This document shows positions 1 through 12,452 of a stretch of DNA of 64,000 nucleotides, piece after piece (the stretch's first letter is position 1; every line of letters starts with the position of its first letter). The DNA is from Bipolaris cookei (taxonomy: Eukaryota > Ascomycota > Dothideomycetes > Pleosporales > Pleosporaceae). Both the position numbers and the translations under genes were made by a program. The stretch lies in the NCBI GenBank assembly GCA_002286855.1, contig NRSV01000028.1, forward strand, positions 62,001 through 126,000, in the 5' to 3' direction. The notes beneath the pieces are model-generated. The model was not told the origin of the DNA. It made no database searches and worked only from the letters and a program-made list of their open reading frames with translations.

Positions 1-567
1 CGTATCCACTTCCCTCTCGTCGCCTACTCTCCCGTCATCTCCGCCGCAAAGGCCGCACACGAGGCCAACTCGGTCAACGAGATCACCAACGCTTGCTTCG
101 AGCCAAACAACCAGATGGTCAAGTGCGATCCCCGCAACGGAAAGTATATGGCTACCTGCCTGCTGTATCGTGGTGACGTTGTCCCCAAGGACACACACGC
201 TGCCATTGCCCAGGTCAAGACCAAGCGCACTGTTCAGTTCGTTGACTGGTGCCCTACTGGTTTCAAGGTCGGTATCTGCTACCAGCCACCTCAGAACGTT
301 CCCAATGGTGACCTCGCCTCGGTCAACCGCGCCGTTTGCATGTTGTCCAACACCACGGCCATTAGCGAGGCCTGGTCTGCTCTCTCGCACAAGTTCGACC
401 TCATGTACAGCAAGCGTGCTTTCGTCCACTGGTACGTTGGTGAGGGCATGGAGGAGGGTGAATTCTCCGAGGCCCGTGAAGATCTCGCTGCTCTTGAGCG
501 CGATTACGAGGAGGTTGCTGCCGACAGCCTTGGCGACGATGAGGAGGGTGGCGAGGCAGAATACTAG
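1..567 (+). CDS. Alpha-tubulin, C-terminal part (5' end outside window)
   Basis: The frame is open from base 1 and reads the last 188 residues of alpha-tubulin, starting inside the C-terminal domain ([15 protein letters not shown]) and running through [15 protein letters not shown] to the acidic tail ending EGGEAEY. The protein is the GTP-binding alpha subunit of the tubulin heterodimer that polymerises into microtubules. The terminal Tyr is the residue removed and re-added by detyrosination in many eukaryotes. No intron is visible in this part. Downstream, an AATAAA-like poly(A) signal lies at 822-827 in the convergent gap with the Ctf4 gene. The N-terminal GTPase domain and start codon are outside the window. 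Family assignment is certain; which paralogue it is cannot be told. Confidence 0.97.
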   Translation, partial: RIHFPLVAYSPVISAAKAAHEANSVNEITNACFEPNNQMVKCDPRNGKYMATCLLYRGDVVPKDTHAAIAQVKTKRTVQFVDWCPTGFKVGICYQPPQNVPNGDLASVNRAVCMLSNTTAISEAWSALSHKFDLMYSKRAFVHWYVGEGMEEGEFSEAREDLAALERDYEEVAADSLGDDEEGGEAEY

Positions 568-942
568 ATATCTTGTTGCGTGGCTCAAGCTTGTGGCCAA
601 GAGCAGTTCGGCTATGCATAGTTGATTGGCATGCTCCTCACTCGCCATTTGCGCGCATTGTTTTCTAATTCTCTGGCAAGAGAGAGCATAGACCGTTTTG
701 ACTTTGACAAGCAGTCAACTTTTGAGGGGAGCTGCAAGCGTGCACCCTTCACACATCAAGCGATTTGGGTTTAATTGCCCTCTTTCTATGTTACCACTAC
801 CACCTTTTTTTAGTAATGGCCAATAAATTGTCAAATGGCCTCATTTTGTAACATTCATTTTCAATCCCGGCCCATGTTATGATGTTCTTTGTCTCGTGAA
901 ATATTTGGTGCAAGAAACGTGAATCTGTGTAATTGTCATAGT
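568..942. other. Convergent intergenic gap
   Basis: This is the 3' region shared by alpha-tubulin (+) and the Ctf4 gene (-). An AATAAA hexamer at 822-827 is the likely tubulin poly(A) signal. Nothing else is recognisable. Confidence 0.6.
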
Positions 943-3770
943 CTATAGATCATCCTCATCATCGTCCCTAGCCAACGCCTTCTTCTCAGCCAGTTCCCGG
1001 ATCTTGTCGCCCAGCACCTCGCGACCATAGCGTGAAGCAACCTTGCCTGCCAGATCTAACATTTTGCCATTGGTATCCCGCATCAGGCTTACAATTTCCA
1101 GAGCCTTCATACCATGGTCCTCACCCGCCAGACACTCCAAGCCGAGCAACTGCAGTAGTGCACGATCAATAGCTACCTCGAGCGCACTCAGAGCCGCCTT
1201 TTGCGAAGACGTAGGCCGAGTATGCAGCAGTGTCGACGACAACTGCGAGTGCAATGTCGAAGAGAGAATAAACGCTTGTTCATGTTCCTGCTGCTTGTCT
1301 TCATTCGTCTGTGGCTTCGTCGTTTCATCTTCATCTTGCTCATCGTCGTCATCAGACATTGCACCACTCTTTCGACTCTTCGCCTTCTTGCGCTTATCAA
1401 TTGCACTCGACAGTGGAATCTCGAAGCCAAACTCGGACAGATGCGGGATCGGTGCACTAGGATACTGTTCTCTGCCTTTGATAATCATGCAGTGGAACTT
1501 GCCGCTGCTACTGCTGTTGTCTGCCGAGGGCGAGGACGCGACGCCAACGGGCCAGTATGATTCTTCTTTTCCGCCGCCCACGCGGCGTGACAGGAGCTTC
1601 GTGTCGAGCATGGGGACCCAGTGGGCTTGTCCTGTGTTTCTCCATCCAAGCAGCGTTAAGAGGACGCCGTCGGAATCGTAGATGTATGGGTCGCCTTCTG
1701 CCGAGAAGAAGACAGAAGTTAGTGTGGTGCCCGAGGGTAGAGCAAGGATGTCGGAGTCTTGGTACACGATGTCGTGCTTGATATTTTCAATCGTGTAGAG
1801 GAGCTGTGTACTGAGGTCGTTTTGGATGGGTCCGTTGCCAATGGTAAGAATGTAGTCGCGCCAAGCTGCACACGTTACTGCGGGAGAGCTCTTTTGGCGG
1901 TACACGCGAATGGGCAGGCCAAAAAGAGAGTATATGCGCACGTAGTTTGTAGAAGTTGTGAGGCACACATATGAGTCAGACAAGGCAATTGCTGTCACAG
2001 ATTCTCCTGTCGGCAGGTTGGTCCGCCACTCCGTTCTTGTTGTCCACATCTCGTGCGGTCGGTAGTAGATCATGGCTTGGTTTCCCTCTCCAGTGCTGTT
2101 GGGTTGGCAGGCGAATAACGTCCCTTTCTCGTTGAGGCAGGCTTTGTCGTAAAGGAAAATGTCGGTGAAGTGGAAATTGCGAAAGGTATGCTCATCGTAG
2201 AATTTCACGGTTACTGTATGATGATTGCCTTCTTGCTCGACCGTCTCTACATACCCAGTCAACGAACAGCATAGCAGCCGGCGGTTACCGCGCCAGGGTG
2301 TGCTACCCGGTTGGAAGGGCTCATGGACTTGGGGACGGAAAAGAGCGGAGCTATATGCGCGCCGTTTTGATGCGGGTTCTACGCCATTAGCGAGATGCCC
2401 ATTCGAACGCTTCTTTGCCCCATTGATAGCAGGTGCATAGCCTGCGCCGTCATCATCAATGACAAAGTCGTTCATTTCCTCGTCACCATCTTCTTGTGCT
2501 TCGTCATCCTGGAACTCAGGGCCTAGAATGTCCTCCAGCGAGTCTGGTGTCCCGCTTCTTGGTCGAGGTCGTCCAGGGAGGGTGTGAACATTTCCCGCAG
2601 GAAGCCTAGCTGGCTGAGGGACACCGGCTCGACCTTCTGATGGATCGTGGAAAAAGGGTGCCGAGACGGTAGGCTTCTGGAGTAAGGGGAGATGCTCCTC
2701 AGGGACAATGTCTGTGTGGATGAAGAGCTCACCCTCGTTGTTGGTGTAGGAGAGTATATTTTCTGTAGGGTGCCATGCCATTGCCAGAATGGTCGCCTTG
2801 ACATGGTCAAACTTGTGAAGCAACTGTTGAGTCTTGGCATCCCATAGGCAGAGACTGAGATCGCTCGATGTGGTTGCTAACAGAGCGCCATTGGGTGACC
2901 ATGCTGCCGCTGTGATGTCTGCAGAGTGTCCTGTCCTGAATACTCGTTGTCTCTCCCAGTCATTTGTCGACATGACCTGCATCTGGCGCATGGCAGTAGG
3001 TGTAGCAAATGCTCGTCCATCAGGATGCCACAACACCCTTGAACTAGACTCTGAATCTGTTTCCAGGCTCTTGATCATGCCTTCTATCCTCTTGACCATC
3101 TCAGGCTCATCTCTATCCAGGTTGTACATATAGACCTGACCGTCGGTGCAGGATACGGCAAGTTGGGTTCCGGCCTTGTCGAACGAAACATGTTTCACAG
3201 CTCGAGACTGGTCGCGTAGGGTTCGCATAGACTTGTTCTTTACGCTTACAACGTTCACAACAAGCTCACTGTCCGTGTTAGTAACGCATCCTAGCGGCCA
3301 AAAGGTAATTGACGTACTCGCTTGCAACGGCAATCGAGTTGCCGTCCGAAGTAATGGCTACATCTCGTACGGGAAGCGTGGTCCGAAAGAGTATCTCTTC
3401 AAACCTCCCGCTGTCAAGTGAGAATCTGCTCACAGTACCGTCCTCAGAACCGGTGATAAAGAAGCCATTCTGCGCTGAGTATTAGCTCCATGCCCTGAAT
3501 TGCACTTTGCCGGCTCACGTACGTCAGCGACGACAGCCGTGTTGTTTTCCTGGCATTCGTCTATAGTAACGGGCTCATCGTCGGATCCCGTGGTGAATAC
3601 ACGGCAGTAGTTGTCGACTCCAGCAGTGATGAGTTTCTTGCCGTTGGGCGTGTAGGCAAGATAAGTTGCACCAGGGGCATCTAGGAACCAGGTTAGAAGA
3701 GACAATGTTGTAACAGGATCAGAGAGTACATACGAGCCTGGCGAGCACGCAATCGCTGGACTGAAGACAT
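943..3770 (-). CDS. Ctf4/Mcl1/SepB-type DNA polymerase alpha-binding replisome protein
   Basis: Four exons: 3734-3770, 3523-3680, 3318-3469 and 943-3268, joined through introns with GTATGT or GTACGT donors and CTAAC-like branch sites. Together they give 890 residues. The start MSSVQRLRAR is chosen because the 12-codon first exon joins in phase to APGATYLAYTPNGKKL. WD40 repeats fill roughly the first 330 residues (for example LAYTPNGKKLITAG and AAWSPNGALLATTSSD). An acidic stretch follows near residue 370, then the Ctf4/WDHD1 middle beta-propeller domain (LFACQPNSTGEGNQAMIYY) and a helical C-terminus ending in acidic residues. Ctf4 proteins trimerise and tether the CMG helicase to polymerase alpha-primase, and they support cohesion; the Aspergillus nidulans homologue is SepB. 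The animal HMG box is absent, as expected for fungi. It is divergent from the MFS gene. Confidence 0.93.
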
Positions 3771-4230
3771 TGTTGTAGCGGAATGCGGGTTGCTGTTCCA
3801 GATACAACGCGCCAGTCTGGTACATAGTCGCGACCGCGTAAAGTGGACATGGTTAGCGCGCTTTGAGCAAGCGTCCCCGCCGCATCTTCTTTATCTGCAA
3901 TGTTCACCAAAGACTGTGCATACAATCCATACCCAATATGCATGGCTTATGTCTCCCCAGCGCCGAATCCTTCTCGGTATTGATCAAGACCCAGCCCCGA
4001 AGCTCCCTGTCTGACCCACTTCCAGACCCCAACAGACGCTCACTTTTCCGTCCAGCATGGCCGGATGGTGCTAACGATCACCCAATGCCTTAACCATGTC
4101 TCGCAATCCAATTAGTCAGGACTTGCCGCTTGACTCGGCAGGTGACAAGTGAGCCGCTGAAAAAATATGTTGAACCTTGAGTCCTACGTCTCTACATCGT
4201 CCCCAAAGTTTGTGGGCGAATCTAACCGCC
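3771..4230. promoter_or_regulatory. Bidirectional promoter region, Ctf4 gene / MFS gene
   Basis: This 460-bp divergent spacer lies between the Ctf4 start (minus strand) and the MFS start (plus strand). I see no convincing TATA box or operator; the right end is AT-richer (around 4155-4175). Its function is inferred from gene orientation only. Confidence 0.5.
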
Positions 4231-5826
4231 ATGGTGCTCACCGACGAAGAGCAGCCTCTGCTCAGAATTATTTCGCATGATTACGAAAGCACCCAACAAG
4301 AGGGCCACGGTGACCAATATGGAAACGATGGACTCGAGTTTGAGCCTCTGGACCCTGAAAACCCTAGGAATTGGTCTTGGGCCCATAAATGGAGCAACGT
4401 CTTGCTGCTTGCGTTCATGGCATTTGTCGTGTAAGCTCAATATCTCAATACATCAATATTTAGCATCACAATTGAAACTGACCGCTTCTCGTAGTACATT
4501 TACATGCATTGGTGTTGTGCCTTTGGCTCCTACCATCGTTGAAGACCTTGATGGAAAGCATAGCAGTCCAGCCAATAGTGCACTACTCGTTACCATATGG
4601 GAACTCGGAGAAGCCGCTGGGCCTCTGCTGATCGCACCCTTGTCCGAATTACTTGGACGATCTCCTGTGTTCCACGCTTGCAACATGGGATTCATCACTG
4701 CCACCATCATAGCAATCTACAGCCCAAGCAGCACAGTCTTCATCACCGCGAGGATGCTCACGGGCCTTTGCGTCGCTTCCAATGTACTCAACCCGGCCAT
4801 CATTGGCGATATCTTCGAGAACGAGCAGCGTGGCTCACCCATGTCTCTTATCATGCTTGCACCACTTATCGGAGGAGCTATTGGACCCGCCAGCGCTGGT
4901 GCCATTGCCGAAACAATGGGATGGCGACGTATATTGGTCATTGCTGTCGGACTTGCCATTCTGTGCGAGTTTCTCTTCCTCGTCTACTTCAGAGAGACAT
5001 ATAGATTGGCCATTTTGAGGAAAAAAGCAGCAAAATCTACCAATGGAGCCAACACGACTGCAGAGGGCAGAATCACCCATGAAGGCTCTATGAAGCTTTG
5101 GCACTCACTGACGCGCCCGTTTGCAATTCTCTTTAGGTCGAGCGTCCTTATGCTCCTCTCTTTGTTTGCTTCGGTCACTTTCAGCTTTTTCTATGTCATA
5201 AGCGTGTCGCTGCCAGTCATCCTAACGGACGAATACGACTTCAAGCTTGCTATGACCGGGACTGCCTTTATCTCTTTCAGTAAGAAATGCTTCATGTTCC
5301 CTACGGCACAGCGGCTAACTGATCACCAGGCATTGGGTCTTTATGTAGTGTTATGATCTGCAATTTTGCACTCGACAGAATCTATGTGAGGCTTCGCGGA
5401 CCTGAGAGCGAGAAAGGGAAACCAGAATATCGCCTGCCGCTCTCTATATTCGGAGCCCTTGTGCTACCCTTCACCGTAAGCGCGTATGGATGGATTGCAG
5501 AGTACAAACTCCCTGTGTTGCTGCTCCTTGGGTCTGTGGTACTCATGGGCGGTACCTTGTTGCTATCAGTCATTCCGCTCTCCAACTACGTTGTTGATGC
5601 GTTTGGCATGTATTCAGCATCGGCACTGACTGGTGTCATTGTCACCAGATGTCTGATGGGAACTTTCTTGCCTTTGACAGCTAACCCACTGGCTGAGAAT
5701 CTGGGTTATGGGCTGGGCTTCAGCTGCTTGGGTGCCTTGAGCCTGGTCCTGGCAATTATACCCATTTGCGTATTTAGATATGGAGAGCAATGGCGGCAGC
5801 TTTCTGAGTTTACGAGGGATTGTTAA
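4231..5826 (+). CDS. MFS transporter, DHA1 multidrug/polyamine-type
   Basis: Exons 4231-4430, 4495-5279 and 5330-5826 give 493 residues. The ATG at 4231 sits in a strong context (ACCGCCATGG) and is preferred over an in-frame ATG at 4177. The N-terminal tail carries the fungal DHA1 signature DPENPRNWSWAHKW just before membrane segment 1. The loop 2-3 motif appears as GPLLIAPLSELLGRS and the antiporter-type stretch as LAPLIGGAIGPASAGAIAE. About 12 hydrophobic segments are visible, with a central cytosolic loop around residues 245-285. Proton-coupled export of drugs or polyamines is the usual role of the family; the substrate cannot be read from sequence. No biosynthetic backbone gene is nearby, so a metabolite-cluster role is unsupported. 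Confidence 0.9.
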
Positions 5827-6048
5827 CAATGGGGCTATATCGAGGTTCATTTTGAAATCGTTGTATGTAGCATTTTAGATTTCAACATTCGTACGCGTTG
5901 TTCGAAACAGGCACAGCGAGCGACTTTTGTTGTCGAAGATAGATGTATTGGCCCGTGCACCAAGCTATGATGTTCATGTATCCGCTGTCACTGTCCGCTC
6001 AACCAAAGTTGCATCATCGACCCTGCGGCCTCTGCAATTCCCAGCGCT

Positions 6049-6884
6049 ATGAAGACTGCTTTTGCCGCCCTGTCGTCCTTTGCGACGCTCACGAGCGCTG
6101 CCCGTCTGCTCCTCCAAATCCCCAACACGCCCCTCGTAAACCCCTCCACCCTGACCTCTACCACGCACGCAACCCTGCAGTCGTCGGGTCCGCCCATCGA
6201 TGCCTACCTTACGCGCGCCAACACCTTCAATTTCAACAACGTAAGCGCAGGCAGCTACCTTGCCACGGTGCACTGCCGTGACTATTCTTTTGAGCCACTG
6301 AGAATTGATGTCACCTTGGAGGAGGCTGTCGAAGGCAGCGGAGACAAGAAGGAGGTTATCAGGGCCTGGCAGACCTTCCTGGGAAACGAGTGGGACAACA
6401 AGGGCGAGAGCCGTGGCGAGGGCGGAAATGGGCTTGTCGTCGAAGCAAGACCGGTGGCACCCAAGTTCTTCTATCAGGAAAGACAAGGCTGTACGTCTTG
6501 CACACGCACGTCGAAGGAATACAAAACTTGGTTTGGCTAACACGCGAACAGTCTCACCACTATCATTCCTGAAAAACCCGATGATTCTCATGGCTATTGT
6601 TTCCATGGGTCTCATCTTTGGCATGCCCAAGCTGATGGAGAATAGTAAGTCCCAAGTGGAACACCGAGGCGAATGCAATTACTGACGAATGTCTAGTGGA
6701 TCCTGAAATGAAGGAGGAATTTGAGCAAATGCAAAAGAATGGCGTCTTGGGCTCCGGCTCCACCAACACTGCCCAGCAGATACAAAACTTTGACCTTGCC
6801 TCATGGATGGCTGGCAAGACAGATGCGGGGACCACGAGCGCAAACGCAAATACTCAAAGCTCCGGGCAAGCGAAGAAACGATGA
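6049..6884 (+). CDS. ER membrane protein complex subunit 7 (EMC7/Sop4-like)
   Basis: Exons 6049-6490, 6552-6644 and 6697-6884 give 240 residues. The start MKTAFAALSSF opens a signal peptide (about residues 1-18). A lumenal beta-sandwich domain of EMC7 type follows (RLLLQIPNTPLVNPSTL, then GSYLATVHCRDYSFEPLRIDV). A single membrane segment (ILMAIVSMGLIFGMPKLM) comes next, and the cytosolic tail begins MDPEMKEEFEQMQ. The EMC inserts tail-anchored and some multi-spanning proteins into the ER membrane. The last two introns have GTACGT and GTAAGT donors and close in phase. The length is typical of fungal EMC7. The gene stands alone between an MFS gene and an LtrA-like gene on the same strand. Confidence 0.88.
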
Positions 6885-7511
6885 ATGATAAAACACGCCA
6901 AGTACGTTTGGCTCTAGTTAGCAGCCATGTACTCAGCCCCTCTGGGCCAGTATACCATGCTACACCGTATTCTGAGCAGATAGTGTATTTTATGATCAAC
7001 AAAAGGGCCCCGCCCAACTGCGCTTTGTCCATGTTGGTCTTTCCTTTTTGATCAACTGCCAAGCCGAGGCGTTGTTGCTCTGGCGCTCTGACAATTCTTA
7101 GCAACGTCCTCTCCTGGCGAAGCCCTTTGCAGTCGACGCCAAGAAAAGCCTATCTAACTTCTGCACAGAGGCACACAACGTCAACTCGGGCCTACTTGCA
7201 TATGCATACTGGACGCGTTGCATTACTCTTGGTGCACCGTTTGATTCTCGCCAGCAGACAAGGCCGAGAGATACCTTTTGCGCCCCGCTGCTTACCTATG
7301 CGTAGTACCTGCTTACTCACCATCTTGAGTCTACACCCAGCCAATCAAATACGCGTAAATATTGAAAGGAGCAAGCCACCATTCTTGTACTTCAGCGAGC
7401 TTTCTGCATGAACTGGGTTAGGCCGACTATATTATCTCTAGTAGCCATGCGAAGCACTTTTGTAGATGCAGTTGTGTTGTTCTCGCCTTGTTGGCTGTTG
7501 TTAATTCAACC
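6885..7511. other. Intergenic region, EMC7 3' side and LtrA-like promoter
   Basis: About 630 bp lie between two plus-strand genes. The few short open frames have no protein-like features. I see no repeat or RNA gene. It presumably holds the EMC7 3' UTR and the promoter of the next gene. Confidence 0.5.
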
Positions 7512-9685
7512 ATGGCAGACACTCCGCATACACTTGTGGATGATAGCACTACACCAGCAGACACGATTCCAGCCACATCACATGGATCTCACCATCACCA
7601 TCATCCTCACCATCACCATCCGCATCTTGGCCACCATACGGGAAAGAAACTGAGGCAATTTCTGAGACCGGATGGAAGAAAGGTACACATTGCGAGTTCG
7701 CCCGATGAGGCCAACGTCATGAGGCAGAAGTTAAGCACTACAAACGAGAAGGATGATTTTGATCTAGTCATTCACGGATCTCCCGAACATGTAGGTTGTC
7801 TACGCAAAAGACCGTAACTATATGCCCAGGAATATTGACAGCACTGGGACAGATTGAAGCACTTCGCCATACTCACGCCCATCATGAAGACCGGCACAAG
7901 CAACTGCAAGAAGAACACGGAGAAGTAGCCCAAGAATTCGAGCGCGTCATCCGCGAACTCGACGCCTTATCCACCGAACTACACATGATCAGCGAGCATG
8001 CCGTGCAACTCGACGCCAACTTTTCCAAATACGGATACTCTGCTCACCTCCGCACCAAGGAAGACTCGGACTCTTCGAACTCAGCTAGCAATTCCATGTT
8101 CGACAAGGACACCTGGCGCGCAGAGCGCAAACTCGGTGCAACAATGCGGTTCTACCAACGTCCCATTGTGCGGCAGTACTTCCACAAGGGCCTGCTCTGG
8201 CGAGCCAAAGAAGCACAAGAAGTAGCTTCGTACGAACTTTTTATTGACCTCTTCTATGTCGGCATCATCGCGATAACAGGCGACTCTGCAGCTGAGCATC
8301 CGACGGGGGAGTCTCTCCTCCGCTTCGCCATCACCTTCCTCATGGCCTGGAAAATCTGGTCAGACATTGGCATGCTAATCTCGTGGTTCGACTCGGACGA
8401 CGTCCTCCGCCGCTGCGCAGTTCTCTTCATCCTAACCTGCCTCCTCGGCTTCACAACAAACATGGCCTCCGCCTTCGAACACACATATACACCCCTCGTA
8501 GCCTTCTACCTCGCAGCCCGCCTCTTCATCACGCTAAGTCTCTGCTGGTACGCCTGGATGATCCCCATGATCCGCGGCAGCATGATCGGCTACAGCGCCA
8601 TCTCCCTGATCCCCTTCGCCCTCTGGGTCTCCAGTATCCACATCAACGAGCCTGCAAAACAAGGCCTCATCTGGGTCGCTATCGTCTTCGATCTCTTCGG
8701 CCAATTCGGCATGTTGCTTGTCCAGCGCCCCAGTAGTCCTGTCTCTAAGCATCTCCCCGCGCGTATCAGAGCGAGCTTGGATTTCTTCCCCGGAACAAAT
8801 ATCGAGCATAGAATCGAGCGTACAAACGCATTCGTTACGCTCGTCTTTGGATCCTGTGTGTTGGGGTTACTGTACCAAAACAACGTCGAAATGGGCATCA
8901 ACGCCTTCTTCGGCAAAGCAGTACTAGGTCTGATACAAGCATTTACGTTCAATTGGATATATTTTGAAATTGACTCGTTCAACTTGCACACGCATGCTAT
9001 ACGGCGGCACGTTTTCTCTGGTTTGTTCCCCCTTTCCTCTTTCCCTTCGACCTCCATCCATCCCCCAAAATCCGCAGAAGCTAACTAAGATACAAAAGCA
9101 ATAACATGGCTCTCCATCCACCCCCCTTTCACCCTCTCCTTCGTCCTCTCAGCCTCCTCCCTCGGCATCCTCGTCCGCGCCCATGACACGCCCTCCGCCC
9201 CACTCTCCTCCCTCTACGAGACCTTCATCCCCCGCTCCGAAGCCCACGTCCACGCGGGTCTGCAATGGTTCTACTGCGGTGGCCTAGCTATCTCGCTCCT
9301 GTGTCTCACGGCGATTGCGAAGACGCATTCGCATCGCAAGATCCCGAATCAGCGGTTAAGCAAGGATGTGAGATTGCTGTATCGCGGTGTTGTTGCTGTG
9401 GTGGTTTTGACGTTGCCGACAGCGCATTTGGATAGTGTGAGATTGGTGCGTACGGCGACGGGGTTGATAGTTAGTGTGTTGGGGGTTGAGCTGGTGGGGG
9501 TGGGGTGTTGGGGCGAGAATGTGGTTTGGGAGCGGGAATGCAAGAGGGATCGTGCGACGTATAGTGCAAGGTGTGGGGTTAGTAGGGAGGAGCTAGGGAG
9601 GAGTGTGAGGGAGGGGAAGGTGGTGCGTGTTGAGGAGATTGCAGCGAGGGAGGGGGGTGAGAAGGGGGGTGTGGGTGTGGTTTGA
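7512..9685 (+). CDS. LtrA-family (low temperature requirement A) multi-spanning membrane protein with His-rich N-terminus
   Basis: Exons 7512-7790, 7853-9020 and 9099-9685 give 677 residues. The start MADTPHTLVDD has a good context; an in-frame ATG at 7488 is possible. The N-terminal region carries a histidine cluster (HHHHHPHHHHPHLGHH, about residues 28-43) that could bind metal. A helical stretch of about 90 residues follows. The LtrA core then begins at YELFIDLFYVGIIAITGD and continues with 9-10 hydrophobic segments to the C-terminus. LtrA proteins are membrane proteins of unknown biochemical function, named from a cold-sensitive Listeria mutant. The first intron is my choice of GTAGGT to GGGACAG (7791-7852); an alternative splice (7795-7830) also keeps the frame, so residues near 93 are uncertain. 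It is convergent with the antiporter gene. Confidence 0.8.
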
Positions 9686-9815
9686 GTGTTCGATCGTATA
9701 TGAATTCTCTAGATACATTGAACCATCTTTGTCAAGATGTGCCGCTCTTACTTACGCTAATCCAATCCAAATGCAAGTATATAGTCAATATGCATGGAAC
9801 AAAATCTACCCTTCA

Positions 9816-11809
9816 TCATTCATCATCTGTATCCTCGCATCTACTCCCACTTGCCGCCACCACCTGCTCATCATGAAACCTAATCGTACGCCCAGGAATA
9901 ACCCGTTCCTCGAGTGCATTCCCCTCTCCTAGTTTAACACCACTAGACTGGCCATCCTCCTGCCGACTACTTCCCGCAAGACCTACATCACTCAGCAGCA
10001 TCGGCGGCCGATTTTCCGGTCGGCACGTACTAGACGGTCTGGATACGTTCGGCGTATTCGTCCCATTCCTAATAAGACTCCTGCCGATCCTGACTACACG
10101 GCTAGGCAGCGAACCACTCAAGCTGCGGGAGAATCCTGGACTACGGTGGATGCGGGTTTCGGCATCAGTGGTAGTTCCGTAGTTCGGGACGTGGAAAGAA
10201 GGTTGGGAATCATTGGGGCCGGAAGAGTTTGTGCGGGCGAAGGAAAGAGCGGTGCTGAGAGTGCGGGGGAGTTGGAGGCCTAGTTTACCCATTGGAATGG
10301 AAAGGCCGTGAACAATCTATTCATTTTGTGGTTAGATTCTTGTTAATAGGTTTTCTCGAACGGAAAAGGAGGACTTACGACTGAACAGATGACCAAGAAC
10401 CAAACCACCACCTTTATTACCTCTGCTAAGTATGCTGCGTCTTCCCTGACTTTCCCATCTACAATAATGGTATCCAGAAACTCGATGCTTACGTAAAGAT
10501 AAAAAATAGCACTGACGCCAATGGGGCCGAAGAAACCGACAAACAGCGCCTGTCGCCTTTGCTCAATCTGGTGAATCTGTTTATGTAGTGCGAAGACGAT
10601 TGGCAAACGGCGGAGGAGCAAGACAAGAATTCCCAGGGGAATGAGGCGGTAGAGAGAAATGACAGGCGAGCTAGCGAAAAGATCCCAGGGGCAGACTGCA
10701 CCGAGCCAGATGAAGACGGAAACGTTGAGCAACATGTCGATAGTCGGCTGGAAAGAGTCGTCCATGGTTTCGAGACGGAACCAATCGTCCCAGGTGAAAA
10801 CGTTGCCAGCAATGAAACACGCAAGTACGTCGTCGCTACCAATCATTCCTACCGTACCGACAATGAAGAGCTGCGATACCATGTTAGCATCCCACCATCT
10901 TGGAGAAATCGGGTTCCTCAATAACTTACAGCCAACGTAATCGCAAAAACCAAAAAGCTCTCCCGATCAACATACTTCCTTTCCTCAGCCCAATGCAACA
11001 GCTCCTTCGCAATCCACCCGACCGCAGCCCCATACACCACACTCAGCACAATCGTATACCCCCATGTCTCCCCAAACCAAAGCCCCATGGCAACCCTCGT
11101 ACTACCATCCGAGCCCGCCCCGCCATGTCCCACATGCTGAATAAGATACAACGGCAAAAACAAAAACGGATATCCTAACCCATCATTCGCCCCTGATTCC
11201 GCTACAATAATTTTCTGCAGCTCCTTGGGAATATTCGCATCTGCAAATTTCCCTTTGACAATCGAATTCGAGAGCACAGGATCCGTAGGCGTGACGCACG
11301 CACCTACCGCAAGGGCCTGCAGGAAATTAATATGTGGGACAAGGGCAAACACGATTGCACTGGTCACAAGCCACATGACCGTCATCGCCGGACCAAGCAA
11401 GAGCGCCAGACTCTTCCATTCGGTCTTCAGGTACTTGGAGGGTAGCTGTACGCCCGCGAGTACAAGCTGTACGCCAAGCACCAGGCGTGTGAAGTAGAGG
11501 GTGATGGTATCAAGCGTGTGATCGCCATTGAGTGCGTAGTCCTCTGGTCTGATCCAATTTGTGCCATGGGGTGAGAAGATGACGCCGGCTACAAGTGATA
11601 TCACTGCCAACATTCCCATTAATAACTACACACGCAACGATACGCTTGATACGGGATTTTTTTTTGGGGGGGGGGGGGGGAAGTAACTTACACGCTTCAC
11701 TGAGATAAAACTTCTCCTTCATCAAATAGCTCACCAACCCAAACAGTGTGATGAACCCGCCCAAAGTGGCGCACACAATGTTGAAGTTGTTGATAGCGAG
11801 GGTCGGCAT
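9816..11809 (-). CDS. Plasma-membrane Na+(K+)/H+ antiporter, Nha1/Sod2 type
   Basis: Exons 11692-11809, 10930-11603, 10379-10870 and 9816-10316 give 594 residues. The start MPTLAINNFNIVC leads into a membrane core with about 12 segments. The core includes the buried carboxylate motif ESGANDGLGYPFLFL and, after intron 2, SDDVLACFIAGNVFTWDDWF. The core ends at SVIVHGLSIPMGKLG, the family's conserved end of the transport domain. A cytosolic tail of about 165 residues (Ser/Arg-rich, with TIRFHDEQ) follows. This tail is short compared with budding yeast Nha1 and resembles fission yeast Sod2 in scale. The protein exports Na+, Li+ or K+ against protons for salt and pH homeostasis. Intron 1 contains a C15-A9 homopolymer (read on the minus strand). 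All introns have GTAAGT donors. Confidence 0.92.
11657..11680. repeat. T9-G15 homopolymer tract inside antiporter intron 1
   Basis: Nine T followed by fifteen G on the plus strand (C15-A9 in the sense of the gene), beginning 11 nt inside the 5' splice site of intron 1. Such tracts are slippage-prone, so the exact length may be an assembly estimate. Confidence 0.9.
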
Positions 11810-12452
11810 GGCTGTGAGCGGGTGGTCCCCTCTTGGACCCTTACGTTCCAACTGATGGCTCTTGCGCGCACCAAAATCTCTCGGCAAAGCTTGATGGCGA
11901 AGCTTGGTGGCAAGGCTTGAACTACGCTCTCCCTCTCTTTCTTTACAACCAGTCTGCGGGATGGCGATAAAGAAAGTAGTATGTCCTTGTAGTTTCTGGT
12001 CCAGTGGTGCAAAGCACGTGGTTGCTCAATCAACGTCTTTGCCTTAGCGCCAAGTGGTTATGAATCTGGCGGTCTGACGCATCCAATAGCAACGAGTATA
12101 GTAAGGGCGGCCGGTGAGGCCTGGCGAGGATAACAGAAGCCCGCTGCAAAATACCGTCGTCAAGAGCTGTATCGATAGTAAGATGTGGAGGAGAGGACGG
12201 CATCTTGAAAAGGTCAAAAGATAGGTGCGCATCGATCACACATGCCAAATGTCTTGGCCAGCGGCACGTCTAAGCCACCCGCACTAAAATACCGGCACAT
12301 GGTCCCTTTGGACAGGGTTACACCGATAACGCTGGTTGGTTTGCATACACCCTGACGTCTTTGGAAATCACATGCTAGAAACCTTTCAACAATGCTATTT
12401 ACAAACAAGTTTCCTTATTCTGTGTTACCCGGAAATACAAAATTCTTAACAT
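11810..12452. other. Intergenic region between antiporter start and NDUFS1 stop
   Basis: About 640 bp between two minus-strand genes, holding the antiporter promoter and the NDUFS1 3' UTR. Short open frames here show no coding character. I see no repeat or RNA gene. Confidence 0.5.

Noticed and set aside
7791..7852. Alternative first intron of the LtrA-like gene (7795-7830)
   Set aside because: It keeps the frame but needs a GTTGTC donor; the GTAGGT donor gives a more natural join.
3900..9700. Possible metabolite cluster from the MFS transporter and neighbouring genes
   Set aside because: No backbone synthase, P450 or pathway regulator nearby; the neighbours are housekeeping genes.
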